NCBI GenBank assembly: GCA_036257535.1
Contig: DATAFJ010000105.1
Location: 1-60,014, forward strand
DNA length: 60,014 bases
Direction: 5' to 3'
Source: DATAEE01 sp036257535
GTDB lineage: Bacteria > Acidobacteriota > Vicinamibacteria > Vicinamibacterales > 2-12-FULL-66-21
Shown here: positions 9,153-16,652 of the stretch, piece after piece
How the letters are laid out: the number at the start of each line of letters is the position of its first letter
Position numbering within the stretch: position 1 is the stretch's first letter
Notes under the pieces: generated by a model
What the model was told of the DNA's origin: nothing
The model's database searches: none
The model's input: the letters and a program-made list of their open reading frames with translations, nothing else
Translations under genes and position numbers: made by a program

Positions 9153-10120
9153 CTTCCCGGCGTCAGCTCGCCGCCGCGGTCTTCGCGATCGTGCTGGCGG
9201 CCGCTTCGTCGTCGAACGCCCAGGACACGGCGGCAGCGGCTCCCGCGTCGATGGCCAGCCTGACGAGCGAAGAACTCGTGGCGCTGGGCCAAGAGCAGCA
9301 GGACGCCCTGATCCTGCGCGCCATCACGAACGGAATCAATCGCTACTCGTCGCCGCAGGAGCGTAACGGCAGGCCCAAGCCGCACGCGATTTATCAGGAC
9401 GAACGAGCGCTGGCCAACCTCCTGCGTGTCCTGTTTCTGCCCGACGAGGCTCCGGGTGGCGGCGACACGCCACCGGGGTGGGCACCACTCCGCAAAGCGC
9501 TGCAGGACGCGGCCGATCGAGAGGACAGGACGCCATTCCTGCGAGTCCTGTCCGGAAGCGCCACCGCGACCTACGAAAGGTACAAAAGGCAGGTGACGCC
9601 GATACAGTCGGATCAGGAACAGCAGACCAAATTCAGATACGTCGTGGCGTTCGACTCGTATCAGGATGCTTCCTTCGGATACAAGGCGGCGTACGCCGAC
9701 CTCTTGTCGCCGCTGGCGGACGTCGAAACGGCCGCGAAGACGGTCAAGACGCGCCTCTCGATCGAGCGTCTGGCCCAGGATGAGCGCGGCATGAAAAGCG
9801 AGCGCTCCGCTGTCGAGCAGACGCGCATCGAAGGGACGATGAAAGAGTTCATCATCGCCTGGAACGCCGTGGTGAAACACCATCTCGACGCGGCGCTCTC
9901 ACCGGTCGATGCCGCGGGACGGACGAAGCCGCTTGGCGCTGTCGGTGAGGAAAAACGGCGGGCGCTCGTGATCCGCGAGATCAGCTCGACGTTCGACGCG
10001 GACGAGGTCGCGCGGCGGATACGTCATGCCATGAAGGCCCCGTCGTTCGCGGGGCTCCAGCCAATCCTGAACACGTATCTCCTGGACGAGATCTCCCGCC
10101 GGCTCGGAGCGATCCGCTAG
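9149..10120 (+). CDS. exported protein of unknown function
   Basis: Not recognised. A GTG at 9191 would start inside a signal peptide. Extending upstream in frame gives a complete leader (TSRRQLAAAVFAIVLAAASS then SNAQD), which begins at a CTG at 9149 overlapping the stop of the preceding gene as CTGA. The CTG start is an inference, and GTG 9191 is the conventional alternative. The mature part is mostly helical, with charged stretches (ATAAKTVKTRLSIERLAQDERG, about residue 195-215) and an EEKRRALVIREISSTFD segment, and has no catalytic motif. The third gene of the lipoprotein/barrel set, it may work with them in the periplasm. Its stop overlaps the convergent acetyltransferase by four bases. 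Confidence 0.55.
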   Translation: MTSRRQLAAAVFAIVLAAASSSNAQDTAAAAPASMASLTSEELVALGQEQQDALILRAITNGINRYSSPQERNGRPKPHAIYQDERALANLLRVLFLPDEAPGGGDTPPGWAPLRKALQDAADREDRTPFLRVLSGSATATYERYKRQVTPIQSDQEQQTKFRYVVAFDSYQDASFGYKAAYADLLSPLADVETAAKTVKTRLSIERLAQDERGMKSERSAVEQTRIEGTMKEFIIAWNAVVKHHLDAALSPVDAAGRTKPLGAVGEEKRRALVIREISSTFDADEVARRIRHAMKAPSFAGLQPILNTYLLDEISRRLGAIR

Positions 10121-10866
10121 CTCACGCGCGAGGCTTTCAGCATGAACCCGCACTCCCGCATGCCAGCCTTCGTCAGCGTCGCTCTCGACGCCTGGTTGGC
10201 CAGCTTGCATCGTGCGGCCGGCACTCTGCCAGCCAGATAGCACTCCCTGATCACTTCCTGCAGGAGATAGCTGCCCGCGCCCCGGCGGCGATGACCCTGG
10301 TCGACTTCCATGAACAGGTCGGCGAACGGCGGGTTGTAGTGCGTCAGGAAACCGCCGGTTGCCACGATCCGCCCATCGAGCTCGAGGACATAGTCGCCTG
10401 GCGGTTCGGCGCCATGCTTGAAAATGGCGTCTCCGGCTTTCGCGCGGCGGAAAGTCGCACCGGGGAACTGGAGACCGGTCGACAGACGGTGCTCGAACAA
10501 GACGACGTCCGCGATGACATCAGCGCCGAACTCGAAGAGCATCGCGGTTATGAGCGCGTCGTTGCTCTGGCACTCGATGCGCGGGGCGCGCGACGCCGAC
10601 AGGAGCTTCTCGAACAGTCGGCTCGCCTGCCGCAAGGGCGGGATCACGTAGAACTCGAACACCGTGTCCCGGCCGGCGGCATCGTCTCCTTTGATCGATC
10701 CGTATCCGACGTCGGCGCCGTCCGCCGTCAGCAAATACGAATCCGTCCAGCCGCGCTCGTGGCAGGCGTTGTACCGGATCTGAAAATTGGCTTCCTGGAG
10801 GTGCTGCGCGCGGAGCGGCAAGATACGCGCGAGCTCGACCTTCGCAACGTCGATCTGCATCGTCAC
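10117..10866 (-). CDS. GNAT family N-acetyltransferase
   Basis: A 249-residue protein. The C-terminal half carries the acetyl-CoA-binding motif A, seen as LFMEVDQGHRRRGAGSYLLQ (Q/R-x-x-G-x-G/A) at about residues 180-200. A preceding strand pair (YVLELDGRIVATGGFL) and a following NQASRATLTKAGM helix fit the GNAT fold. The N-terminal half (about 1-130) is a diverged region, perhaps a second, degenerate GNAT domain. The start GTG at 10866 overlaps the stop of the upstream glycosyltransferase as GTGA; the ATG at 10860 is an alternative. It is last in a four-gene operon, so it may acetylate a sugar or amino group on that operon's product, but the substrate is unknown. Confidence 0.8.
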   Translation of the reverse strand: MTMQIDVAKVELARILPLRAQHLQEANFQIRYNACHERGWTDSYLLTADGADVGYGSIKGDDAAGRDTVFEFYVIPPLRQASRLFEKLLSASRAPRIECQSNDALITAMLFEFGADVIADVVLFEHRLSTGLQFPGATFRRAKAGDAIFKHGAEPPGDYVLELDGRIVATGGFLTHYNPPFADLFMEVDQGHRRRGAGSYLLQEVIRECYLAGRVPAARCKLANQASRATLTKAGMRECGFMLKASRVS

Positions 10867-11933
10867 CGCACTTCGATACCCCGAAGCTGCCGCACGGCGG
10901 CAACGACCTGATGGACGGGGATATCCAGCATGCGCCCGGTCGGGCTCTGAATGTACGCGCAGTGCGCGCCGTAGGGTCCGTTCCGGGCGCCGCGAGTCGG
11001 GCCGAAGAGACCGAGCGACGGCACGCCGATGGCGGCGGCGACGTGAAGCGGACCGGTGTCGTTGCCGACGGCGAGCTGCGCGCGCCGGATCACGCCGACG
11101 AGCTCAGGAATCGGGCCAGGCGCGCAGACGACCGCACGGGATTCGGGAAGGCCCGATCGTACTTCCTCAAGGAGCGGCTCTTCGCCGGGACCCCCGAGAA
11201 TCACGACCAGGACGGCCGGGTCGGCGAGGAGCTGCCGCGCCAGCTCGCGGTAGTTCGATGCCGGCCAGAGCTTCGCGCGGCCGCGAGTGGACGGGAGAAG
11301 CGCAACCAGCTGCGCGGCCGGGCCGCCTTCGCGCGCGAAGCGCGCTTCGGCGAGCCACGCGGCGGCGCGCTCGTCCGCGTCCGCAAAGGATGGCAGCGGA
11401 AAACGGGGCGTCCCGACGCGCCCGAGGCCGATCGGTCCGAGAAGCGCCAGGTTCTTCTCGACGATGTGCCCCGCCTCCGGCGGCGGAGCGACCTGGTGCG
11501 TCGTGAAGAGCGTGGCAAGCGGATGCCGCGCGTTTCTGCGATCGAACCCGATTCGAATCGGCGCGCGTGTGGCCCGTACGATCGGGGACGTCTTGTGCGG
11601 CCAGCCCTGCACGTCGATCGCGACGTCAATCGGATCCAACCGCAGCCGGCGAAGGAGCTCTCGAAGCTCGAGCACCGTGCGCCGCAGCCCGGAAGGGCTC
11701 GCCAGCTGCTGGCGCCAGCGCCGCAGCGGGACCGTGATGACCTCGTCGACGACTGGATTGCCCCGAAGGAAGGTCTGCTCCCGCTCTTCAGCGAACCAGA
11801 CGATTTTCGCCGCGGGATCGCCGTCTCGGATGGCGGCGGCGACCGGCAGCGTGTGGATGACGTCGCCGAGTGAAGTGAGCCGGATGATCCCGATACGCCG
11901 GCCTGGCACCGGCGGAGGCCGGTCGATCGTCAA
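10863..11933 (-). CDS. glycosyltransferase family 9 (heptosyltransferase-like)
   Basis: A 356-residue GT9 protein. The N-terminal motif RRIGIIRLTSLGDVIHTLP (about 12-30) is the heptosyltransferase signature with the catalytic Asp of GDVI. The C-terminal nucleotide-sugar-binding part has VALLPSTRGRAKLWP, VVILGGPGEEP and VGNDTGPLHVAAAIGVPSLG (about 285-310). GT9 enzymes add heptose or related sugars to a lipid or core acceptor at the cytoplasmic face of the inner membrane. It overlaps the oxygenase upstream (ATGA) and the acetyltransferase downstream (GTGA). Being next to an exporter rather than core-oligosaccharide genes suggests a dedicated glycoconjugate, which is an inference. Confidence 0.88.
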   Translation of the reverse strand: MTIDRPPPVPGRRIGIIRLTSLGDVIHTLPVAAAIRDGDPAAKIVWFAEEREQTFLRGNPVVDEVITVPLRRWRQQLASPSGLRRTVLELRELLRRLRLDPIDVAIDVQGWPHKTSPIVRATRAPIRIGFDRRNARHPLATLFTTHQVAPPPEAGHIVEKNLALLGPIGLGRVGTPRFPLPSFADADERAAAWLAEARFAREGGPAAQLVALLPSTRGRAKLWPASNYRELARQLLADPAVLVVILGGPGEEPLLEEVRSGLPESRAVVCAPGPIPELVGVIRRAQLAVGNDTGPLHVAAAIGVPSLGLFGPTRGARNGPYGAHCAYIQSPTGRMLDIPVHQVVAAVRQLRGIEVR

Positions 11934-12550
11934 TACGAGCCGCCCCCGAAGAGCCGCTTCAGCCAGCCGGAGCGCCGGTGGCGCCGCAGCTCGGCATCCG
12001 CCTTCTCACGGCTCGCGACCCAGTTCACCTGCACCACGCGGCGTTCGCCTTCGGCCGGAAGGTGGCCGTGCCACGAGCGATCGGATCGAAGGAACGCCAG
12101 GAGCGTCCCCCACCGCGGCGGGATCTCGACGATGACGTGATCGAGATTGTCGTCGTGCAGGAGGCGAAGCCGTCCTCCTGCGTCCTCCCAGACTTCGTTG
12201 AGGTAGAGCAGAACGGTCGCGACCTTCCACTTCGCGTCGGTATGCGCCGAGCCGTCGCGGCGTCCGATGCGCCCCCGAACGGTGACGATTGGAAAGTACG
12301 GCGACAGGTTCACGCCGAAACGCTCGCCGAGCAGGTCGCGAAACGCCGGACCGCTGACCTCTTCCACGAGCGTTCTGAATGACGGGCCGTACGAGAGTTC
12401 GGACAGCGGGTAGCTCCCGGTGCTGGCAATACGCGGAAAGTCCTGGTTGATCGCGGCGGCCGAGCCGCCCGGGATGACGTCGTCCGCGATCAGGTAAGTG
12501 AAGGGATCGCGGACGACCGGCGCGGCCCGGAGCGCAGTGAAGTCGAGCAT
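11930..12550 (-). CDS. 2-oxoglutarate/Fe(II)-dependent oxygenase
   Basis: A 206-residue double-stranded beta-helix enzyme. The iron ligands are visible as the HTD of SAHTDAKWKV (about residues 100-103) and the distal His of SWHGHLP (about 162). The 2-oxoglutarate-binding Arg is likely in GERRVVQVNW. It resembles 2OG-FeII_Oxy_3 proteins, including those acting on sugars, peptides or lipids, and the substrate cannot be told from sequence. The ATG lies one base after the stop of the ABC exporter, and its own stop overlaps the glycosyltransferase start by four bases. It is therefore embedded in the operon and probably modifies the same product. Confidence 0.82.
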   Translation of the reverse strand: MLDFTALRAAPVVRDPFTYLIADDVIPGGSAAAINQDFPRIASTGSYPLSELSYGPSFRTLVEEVSGPAFRDLLGERFGVNLSPYFPIVTVRGRIGRRDGSAHTDAKWKVATVLLYLNEVWEDAGGRLRLLHDDNLDHVIVEIPPRWGTLLAFLRSDRSWHGHLPAEGERRVVQVNWVASREKADAELRRHRRSGWLKRLFGGGSY

Positions 12551-12551
12551 G

Positions 12552-14405
12552 TCAGCGATATCCCGCCGCCTGCAGCTCGAACAGCTGCGCGTAGCGGCCG
12601 TCGGCCACGAGCAATTCGTCGTGGGTTCCGAGTTCGGTGACGCGTCCTCCGGCGACGACGGCGATTCGATCGGCGATGCGCACGGTCGAGAACCGATGCG
12701 AGATCACGATGCCGATGCGGCCGCGGAGGTTCTCCTTGAGCTCGGTGAAGATCGCGGCCTCCGCTTCCGGATCCAGCGACGATGTCGGCTCGTCGAGGAT
12801 CCAGATGTCGGCGTCGCGATACATGATACGGGCGAGCGCCAGCCGCTGCCACTCCCCGCCCGACAGGTCGTGGCCACCTTCGAAGAGCCTTCCCACCCGC
12901 GAATCGAGGCCCTTCGGCATCTTCCTCAGCAGCCACTCGCTTCGCGAATCGCGCAGCGCGCGCAGGACCCTTTCGTCGTTGTTCAATCCGGGGGCCCCTG
13001 CCTCCGGGTGATTGCCGTCGAACGCATCCGGGCGGCCCATCATGACATTTTCCCGGACGGAAAGCTCGTAGGTCGCGTAGTCCTGGAAGAGCACGCCGAT
13101 TCGCCGGCGGAGCGCCTCGGGATCCAGGTTCCTGACGTCGACGCCTCCAACGCGCACCGCACCGCGATCCACATCGTAGAACCGCAGCAGCAGCTTCACG
13201 AGCGTGCTCTTCCCCGCTCCGTTCTCGCCGACGAGCGCGATGAGCTCGCCGCGCCGGATGCTCAGGCTCAGCCGATCGACCGCCGGCTCCGTTCCGCCCG
13301 GATAGGTGAACGTGACGTTGTCGAACTCGACGCTGTCGATCGCCCTGTCGGGAAGCGCGTGCGGCATTGCGGGAACGGCGACGAGCGGCTCGATCGCGAG
13401 AAACGAAAAGTAATCCTCGAGAAAGGTCGTGTGCTGATCGACTGCGACGAACGTTCCGGAGATCTGTCCCAGCGTGGACGACACCGTCGCAAACGCGCCG
13501 ATCACGAGGACGACGCCGCCCGGGTCGATGGCGCCCGCCGCGCCGCGGACCGCCACGAACACGTACGCGAGCGCAAGGGTCGTCCCCGTGACGAGGCCGG
13601 TGAGCATCGAGACGCGCGTCGCGGAGCGGTACATCTGCTCGCGCTGCCTGAACAGATCCTCCGACACCTTGCTATGGCGTCCGAGGAGGTAGTCGGACAG
13701 CACGTACGCCCGTACCTCCTTCGTGGTCCTCGGTTGAACGAGGAGGTCGCCCAGATACTCGCGCTCGCGTTCCTCCGGCGTTTCCTTGTAGAAGAACTCG
13801 TAGAGGCGCGTCGTGATGCTCCGCTCGAGCGCGAGCGACAGCAGCGCGGCGGCAAGCGCGAGTACCACCAGAATGTAATGCAGGCTCGCGAGGAGCGACG
13901 CCATCAACACGATCGTCACGATGTTGCCCGAGAGCCCCAGCACCGACCACGTGAGATCGCCCGGCCGCCATGAGACGTCGCGCTTCGCACGGGCAAGGCG
14001 GTCGTGCCAGTTCGAGTTGTCAAAGTGGCCCAGGTCGACCTTCGACGCCTGCGCGAGAAGCCGGCGCTCCGCTTCGAGCTCCACCCGGCGGATGAAGAGA
14101 TTCCGCCCGTATCCCATGTAGGCGCCGACAGCCCGCTGCGCCGTGGCCGCCAGCCACAGGCCGGCGACGATCGGCAACATGTCCGTGAGCTGGATCGCCT
14201 GAACTCTGGCTTCCGCGATTCGATTGACGAGCGCCGCGCCGAGCAGCACCGCAATAGGCGGCATCGTCGCGTTGACCATGCCGAGGATCGAGTACTTGAT
14301 GAGCGAGCGGGGCGAGGCGGCCCAGGCGAGCGCCATTCCATGCGCCAGGTTCCTTCTGACCCGGTATGCACGAGTCCTGATCGCGTCGGGGCTGCCAACC
14401 ATCAT
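12552..14405 (-). CDS. ABC exporter, fused membrane and ATPase domains
   Basis: About 617 residues. Six membrane helices lie in roughly residues 25-310. The ATPase follows, with Walker A GENGAGKST, a Q-loop (LFQDYATYELSVREN), signature LSGGEWQRLALAR, Walker B ADIWILDEPTSSLD and a switch His in ISHRFSTVRIADR. The layout is that of type IV exporters for peptides, lipids or glycolipids. The frame stays open to an upstream ATG at 14486, but that stretch reads through a 32-bp repeat. Starts at 14405 or 14402 (MMVGSPDAIRTRAYRVRR) are therefore preferred. First gene of a tightly packed operon with an oxygenase, GT9 and acetyltransferase, and the likely exporter of what they make. Confidence 0.85.
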   Translation of the reverse strand: MMVGSPDAIRTRAYRVRRNLAHGMALAWAASPRSLIKYSILGMVNATMPPIAVLLGAALVNRIAEARVQAIQLTDMLPIVAGLWLAATAQRAVGAYMGYGRNLFIRRVELEAERRLLAQASKVDLGHFDNSNWHDRLARAKRDVSWRPGDLTWSVLGLSGNIVTIVLMASLLASLHYILVVLALAAALLSLALERSITTRLYEFFYKETPEEREREYLGDLLVQPRTTKEVRAYVLSDYLLGRHSKVSEDLFRQREQMYRSATRVSMLTGLVTGTTLALAYVFVAVRGAAGAIDPGGVVLVIGAFATVSSTLGQISGTFVAVDQHTTFLEDYFSFLAIEPLVAVPAMPHALPDRAIDSVEFDNVTFTYPGGTEPAVDRLSLSIRRGELIALVGENGAGKSTLVKLLLRFYDVDRGAVRVGGVDVRNLDPEALRRRIGVLFQDYATYELSVRENVMMGRPDAFDGNHPEAGAPGLNNDERVLRALRDSRSEWLLRKMPKGLDSRVGRLFEGGHDLSGGEWQRLALARIMYRDADIWILDEPTSSLDPEAEAAIFTELKENLRGRIGIVISHRFSTVRIADRIAVVAGGRVTELGTHDELLVADGRYAQLFELQAAGYR

Positions 14406-14430
14406 CCAAAAGTACGCGACTCCGCCCGAA

Positions 14431-14462
14431 CCGGACAAGCCGTAACTGCCAGCCTTCGAGCG
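14431..14462 (-). repeat. 32-bp direct repeat, copy 1
   Basis: Matches 16080-16111 at 31 of 32 positions, the difference being G or A in the second half, in the same orientation. The core on the minus strand is GGCAGTTACGGCTTGTCCGG. This copy lies just upstream of the ABC exporter and is itself bounded by an 11-bp direct repeat (ccgcccgaacc at 14422-14432 and 14492-14502). Confidence 0.85.
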
Positions 14463-14501
14463 GACGCCGAGCGCGAGCGTCAGCATCGCAACCGCCCGAA
14501 C

Positions 14502-14696
14502 CTACGTGTTGCGCCTTTTCACCTTGTCGGCGATCGGAACCTTGCACTCGATGAGGGAATGATCGTCAGGATTGGGATCCGATGAAGGAGGATCGCTCGC
14601 CGGGAACGAATCGGCAATCGTCTTGTCGAGCGAAGCCTCGCGAATCCGACGTTCTTCGTCCGGTGTATGTTCATGTTCTGTCTGTTTCCGTTCCAT
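14502..14696 (-). CDS. small acidic soluble protein of unknown function
   Basis: A 64-residue protein from the ATG at 14696. It is hydrophilic, without signal peptide or cysteine cluster. The central run IADSFPASDPPSSDPNP resembles a motif I recall from short uncharacterised proteins of Proteobacteria and Acidobacteria (a DSFPASDPP core), which suggests a real gene despite its size. No function is known to me. It overlaps in another frame the C-terminal tail of the membrane protein encoded just upstream. It lies inside the segment bounded by the two 32-bp repeats. Confidence 0.6.
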   Translation of the reverse strand: MERKQTEHEHTPDEERRIREASLDKTIADSFPASDPPSSDPNPDDHSLIECKVPIADKVKRRNT

Positions 14697-15316
14697 CGTG
14701 TGCTCCCGGTTAGCAGAGACGTTGTGGGCCCGCCGGTCGGAGAGCCAGGTTGGTGGGGGTCTGCGACTGGCACTTCGGGCCAGTCCATCCGCCACCTCTC
14801 AGTCGAACCCATCTGCGTGTACTCGATTCTCACGGGCATGGTGCTCAGCCGCTTGAAAAGCCGACCCTCAGCGCGGATAGGCCACCAGTCGTACAAGAAC
14901 ACCTCCAGCGGGCGCCACATCGCAACCCAGCCGCCGATCAGGAAGCCTTCGCGGATGACCTCACCGAGACGCCTTTCGCCGAGGTAGTTCGCGAGCGCAT
15001 CTCCAATTGCGATTGATGCCGTAAGAAAAGCCAGCGCGATGACGAGGCTGATTCGGCCGCGACGAAACAGCTCGCGAAGTCTTCGCTTCGCAGCCAATAC
15101 TCGCTGAGCGAAGTACTCGTGAATCGCATCCCGCAGCGCCACAGCTTCGTCACCTCGCCCAGCCGGGCGCTCCAAATGCACCACGAGCGCCCATGGCTTG
15201 TCCACCGGGAGATCACGAGCCCAGTCGACGATGAACTCCTCGGCTCGCGGGTCCAGATCGCGCTCCTGGGCCACTCCCCACCATCCGCCTGCGCCCGCCG
15301 TGTGACACGAGCTCAT
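14519..15316 (-). CDS. membrane protein of unknown function, probably with a read-on C-terminus
   Basis: 265 residues as read. Residues about 1-75 form a soluble part (RAEEFIVDWARDLPVDKPWALVVHL). Two hydrophobic segments follow at about 90-112 and 120-142, the second leading into MWRPLEVFLYDWWPIRAE and a conserved-looking RLFKRLSTMPVRIEY. Beyond about residue 190 the sequence turns into a low-complexity Arg/Ser tail that runs antisense-free through the small protein gene at 14502-14696 in another frame. The true stop has therefore probably been lost by a frameshift or mutation near 14730-14760. The start ATG overlaps the upstream TRIC gene stop as ATGA. Function not recognised. Confidence 0.5.
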   Translation of the reverse strand: MSSCHTAGAGGWWGVAQERDLDPRAEEFIVDWARDLPVDKPWALVVHLERPAGRGDEAVALRDAIHEYFAQRVLAAKRRLRELFRRGRISLVIALAFLTASIAIGDALANYLGERRLGEVIREGFLIGGWVAMWRPLEVFLYDWWPIRAEGRLFKRLSTMPVRIEYTQMGSTERWRMDWPEVPVADPHQPGSPTGGPTTSLLTGSTRWNGNRQNMNIHRTKNVGFARLRSTRRLPIRSRRAILLHRIPILTIIPSSSARFRSPTR

Positions 15317-15952
15317 CGTTGCTTCGGAAGATGCCGCTCCATGCGGTCGGCCGTGGGAAGTGACCAGCCGTGCCTTATGGACACGAGCCGAATGCCGAAG
15401 CAGAGAACCGCGCCCCCGATCATGGTCGGCACCGTCGGCGGAAGGTGAAGCAAGTGCCCTGCGACGACCACCGCTGCGCCGGCGAGCGCGGCCACGGCGT
15501 ACAGCTCTCCGTGCAACACGGTGGGAATCTCGTTGACGAGCAGATCACGAAGCACGCCGCCCCCGATTCCGGTGAGCATTCCGAGTATCGCCGCCACGAG
15601 CGGATCGAGTCCGAACGCGAGCGCCTTCTCCGTGCCGGAGACGGCAAACAGCCCAAGGCCAGCGGCATCGAATAGCAAGATGGGCGTGCGCAGCCGTTCG
15701 AGGCGCGGGTGCCACCAAAACGTCAGCAACGCCGCGACCACCGAAACAGTGACGTGATGCCATCCACTGAGCGCAGCCGGCGGGGGTCGCGCCGAGCATC
15801 ACATCCCGGAGCATCCCGCCGGCATTGCCAGCGACAAAGGCGAGAACGCAGACCCCGAAGACATCGAGACGGTACCTTACGCCCATCGCCGCGCCACTGA
15901 TGGCGAACACGGCGGTACCGGCGAGGTCCAGCGTGAGCCATACGGTGCCCAT
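15313..15952 (-). pseudogene. TRIC/YadS-type (UPF0126) membrane channel, frameshifted
   Basis: Two halves of one glycine-rich seven-helix protein of the TRIC/UPF0126 family lie in different frames. The first half (from the ATG at 15952) has LAGTAVFAISGAAMGVRYRLDVFG and NAGGMLRDVMLGATP. The second half (down to 15313) has LLFDAAGLGLFAVSGTEKAL and GGGVLRDLLVNEIP. Each half carries the family repeat with its GG-x-LRD motif. The break sits at a run of five G (plus strand) near 15781-15786. Removing one base restores ATPPAALSGWHHVTVSVVAA. A one-base slip in a homopolymer may be an assembly error, so the gene could be functional. It sits next to the second 32-bp repeat. Confidence 0.75.
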
Positions 15953-16079
15953 CGAGAAGTGTTCAGGCAAGGCGCCTCGCTCGAGTTGACATGCCGTCTC
16001 CTTGATGAGGCACATACCGTCCGACGGCGTATAAGGAGAGCATACGTCGTACGCGGATTGGTTTGCTGGAGACGCCAAG

Positions 16080-16111
16080 CCGGACAAGCCGTAACTGCCA
16101 ACCTTCGAGCG
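16080..16111 (-). repeat. 32-bp direct repeat, copy 2
   Basis: Second copy of the sequence at 14431-14462, same orientation. It lies between the start of the frameshifted TRIC gene and the truncated left end of the ADOP remnant, so it marks a break in the permease gene. Confidence 0.85.
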
Positions 16112-16164
16112 CGGGCAGCCGTCTAACCGCACGTCGATTCGCGCGGCAACGACGCAGAGCTTCG

Positions 16165-16616
16165 TTCATCCCGCTCGTGCGCGGCAGGCTGCTGCGCGAC
16201 AGCGATCTGTCGCCGGCCGCGCCGCGGGTGGTCGTGATCAACGAAGAGATGGCGCCGGCGTACGGCATCGCAACGGTCGAGCAGCGTTACGGCCGCACCG
16301 TCGCGCTGCGCAGGCTGCAGACGCTGCTCCTCGCCACCCTTCCCGCTGTTGCGCTGATCCTCGCCTTGATTGGCGCCTACGGCGTCATCCGTCAGTCCGT
16401 CGCGGCGCGCACACAGGAAATCGGCATTCGCATGGCGCTCGGCGCCAGCACCTCGACGGTGTTGTGGATGGTGTTGACCGGCGGACTAGGCCCCGCCATT
16501 GCCGGACTTGTCCTCGGACTGGGTGCTGCTGCTCGTCGTGACGACCATCGCATGTCTCGCCCCCCGCACGACGCGCGGCCCGGTTCGATCCCGTGACGGC
16601 GCTCCGTCAGGACTGA
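16165..16616 (+). pseudogene. ADOP permease remnant (C-terminal part only)
   Basis: A degraded 3-prime end of an ADOP gene. Homology starts abruptly with IPLVRGRLLRDSDL, the end of the second periplasmic core. It then jumps from VVVINEEMA straight to the last membrane block (LQTLLLATLPAVALILALIG, then EIGIRMALGAS), so an internal piece is deleted. Near 16520-16560 the frame shifts again, and the usual family ending RFDPVTALRQD with its stop at 16614-16616 is read in another frame. The N-terminal three quarters of the gene are missing. The break lies about 55 bases from the 32-bp repeat, which suggests a rearrangement there. Confidence 0.75.
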
Positions 16617-16643
16617 CGCGGGGCGCGCCGCGCGCGCTATCAT
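16613..16643 (+). promoter_or_regulatory. possible promoter of the aspartokinase gene
   Basis: CTGACG at 16613-16618 and TATCAT at 16638-16643 are separated by 19 bases. The -10-like box ends nine bases before the GTG at 16653, and no Shine-Dalgarno is visible, so the transcript could be almost leaderless. The match is weak. Confidence 0.3.
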
Positions 16644-16652
16644 GCCTTCGCA

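Noticed and set aside
16112..16165. Integron attC-like site beside the second 32-bp repeat
   Set aside because: On the minus strand GTTAGAC (16121-16127) fits the attC recombination core, but no matching left half (RYYYAAC) or full stem was found, and no integrase gene is in the window.
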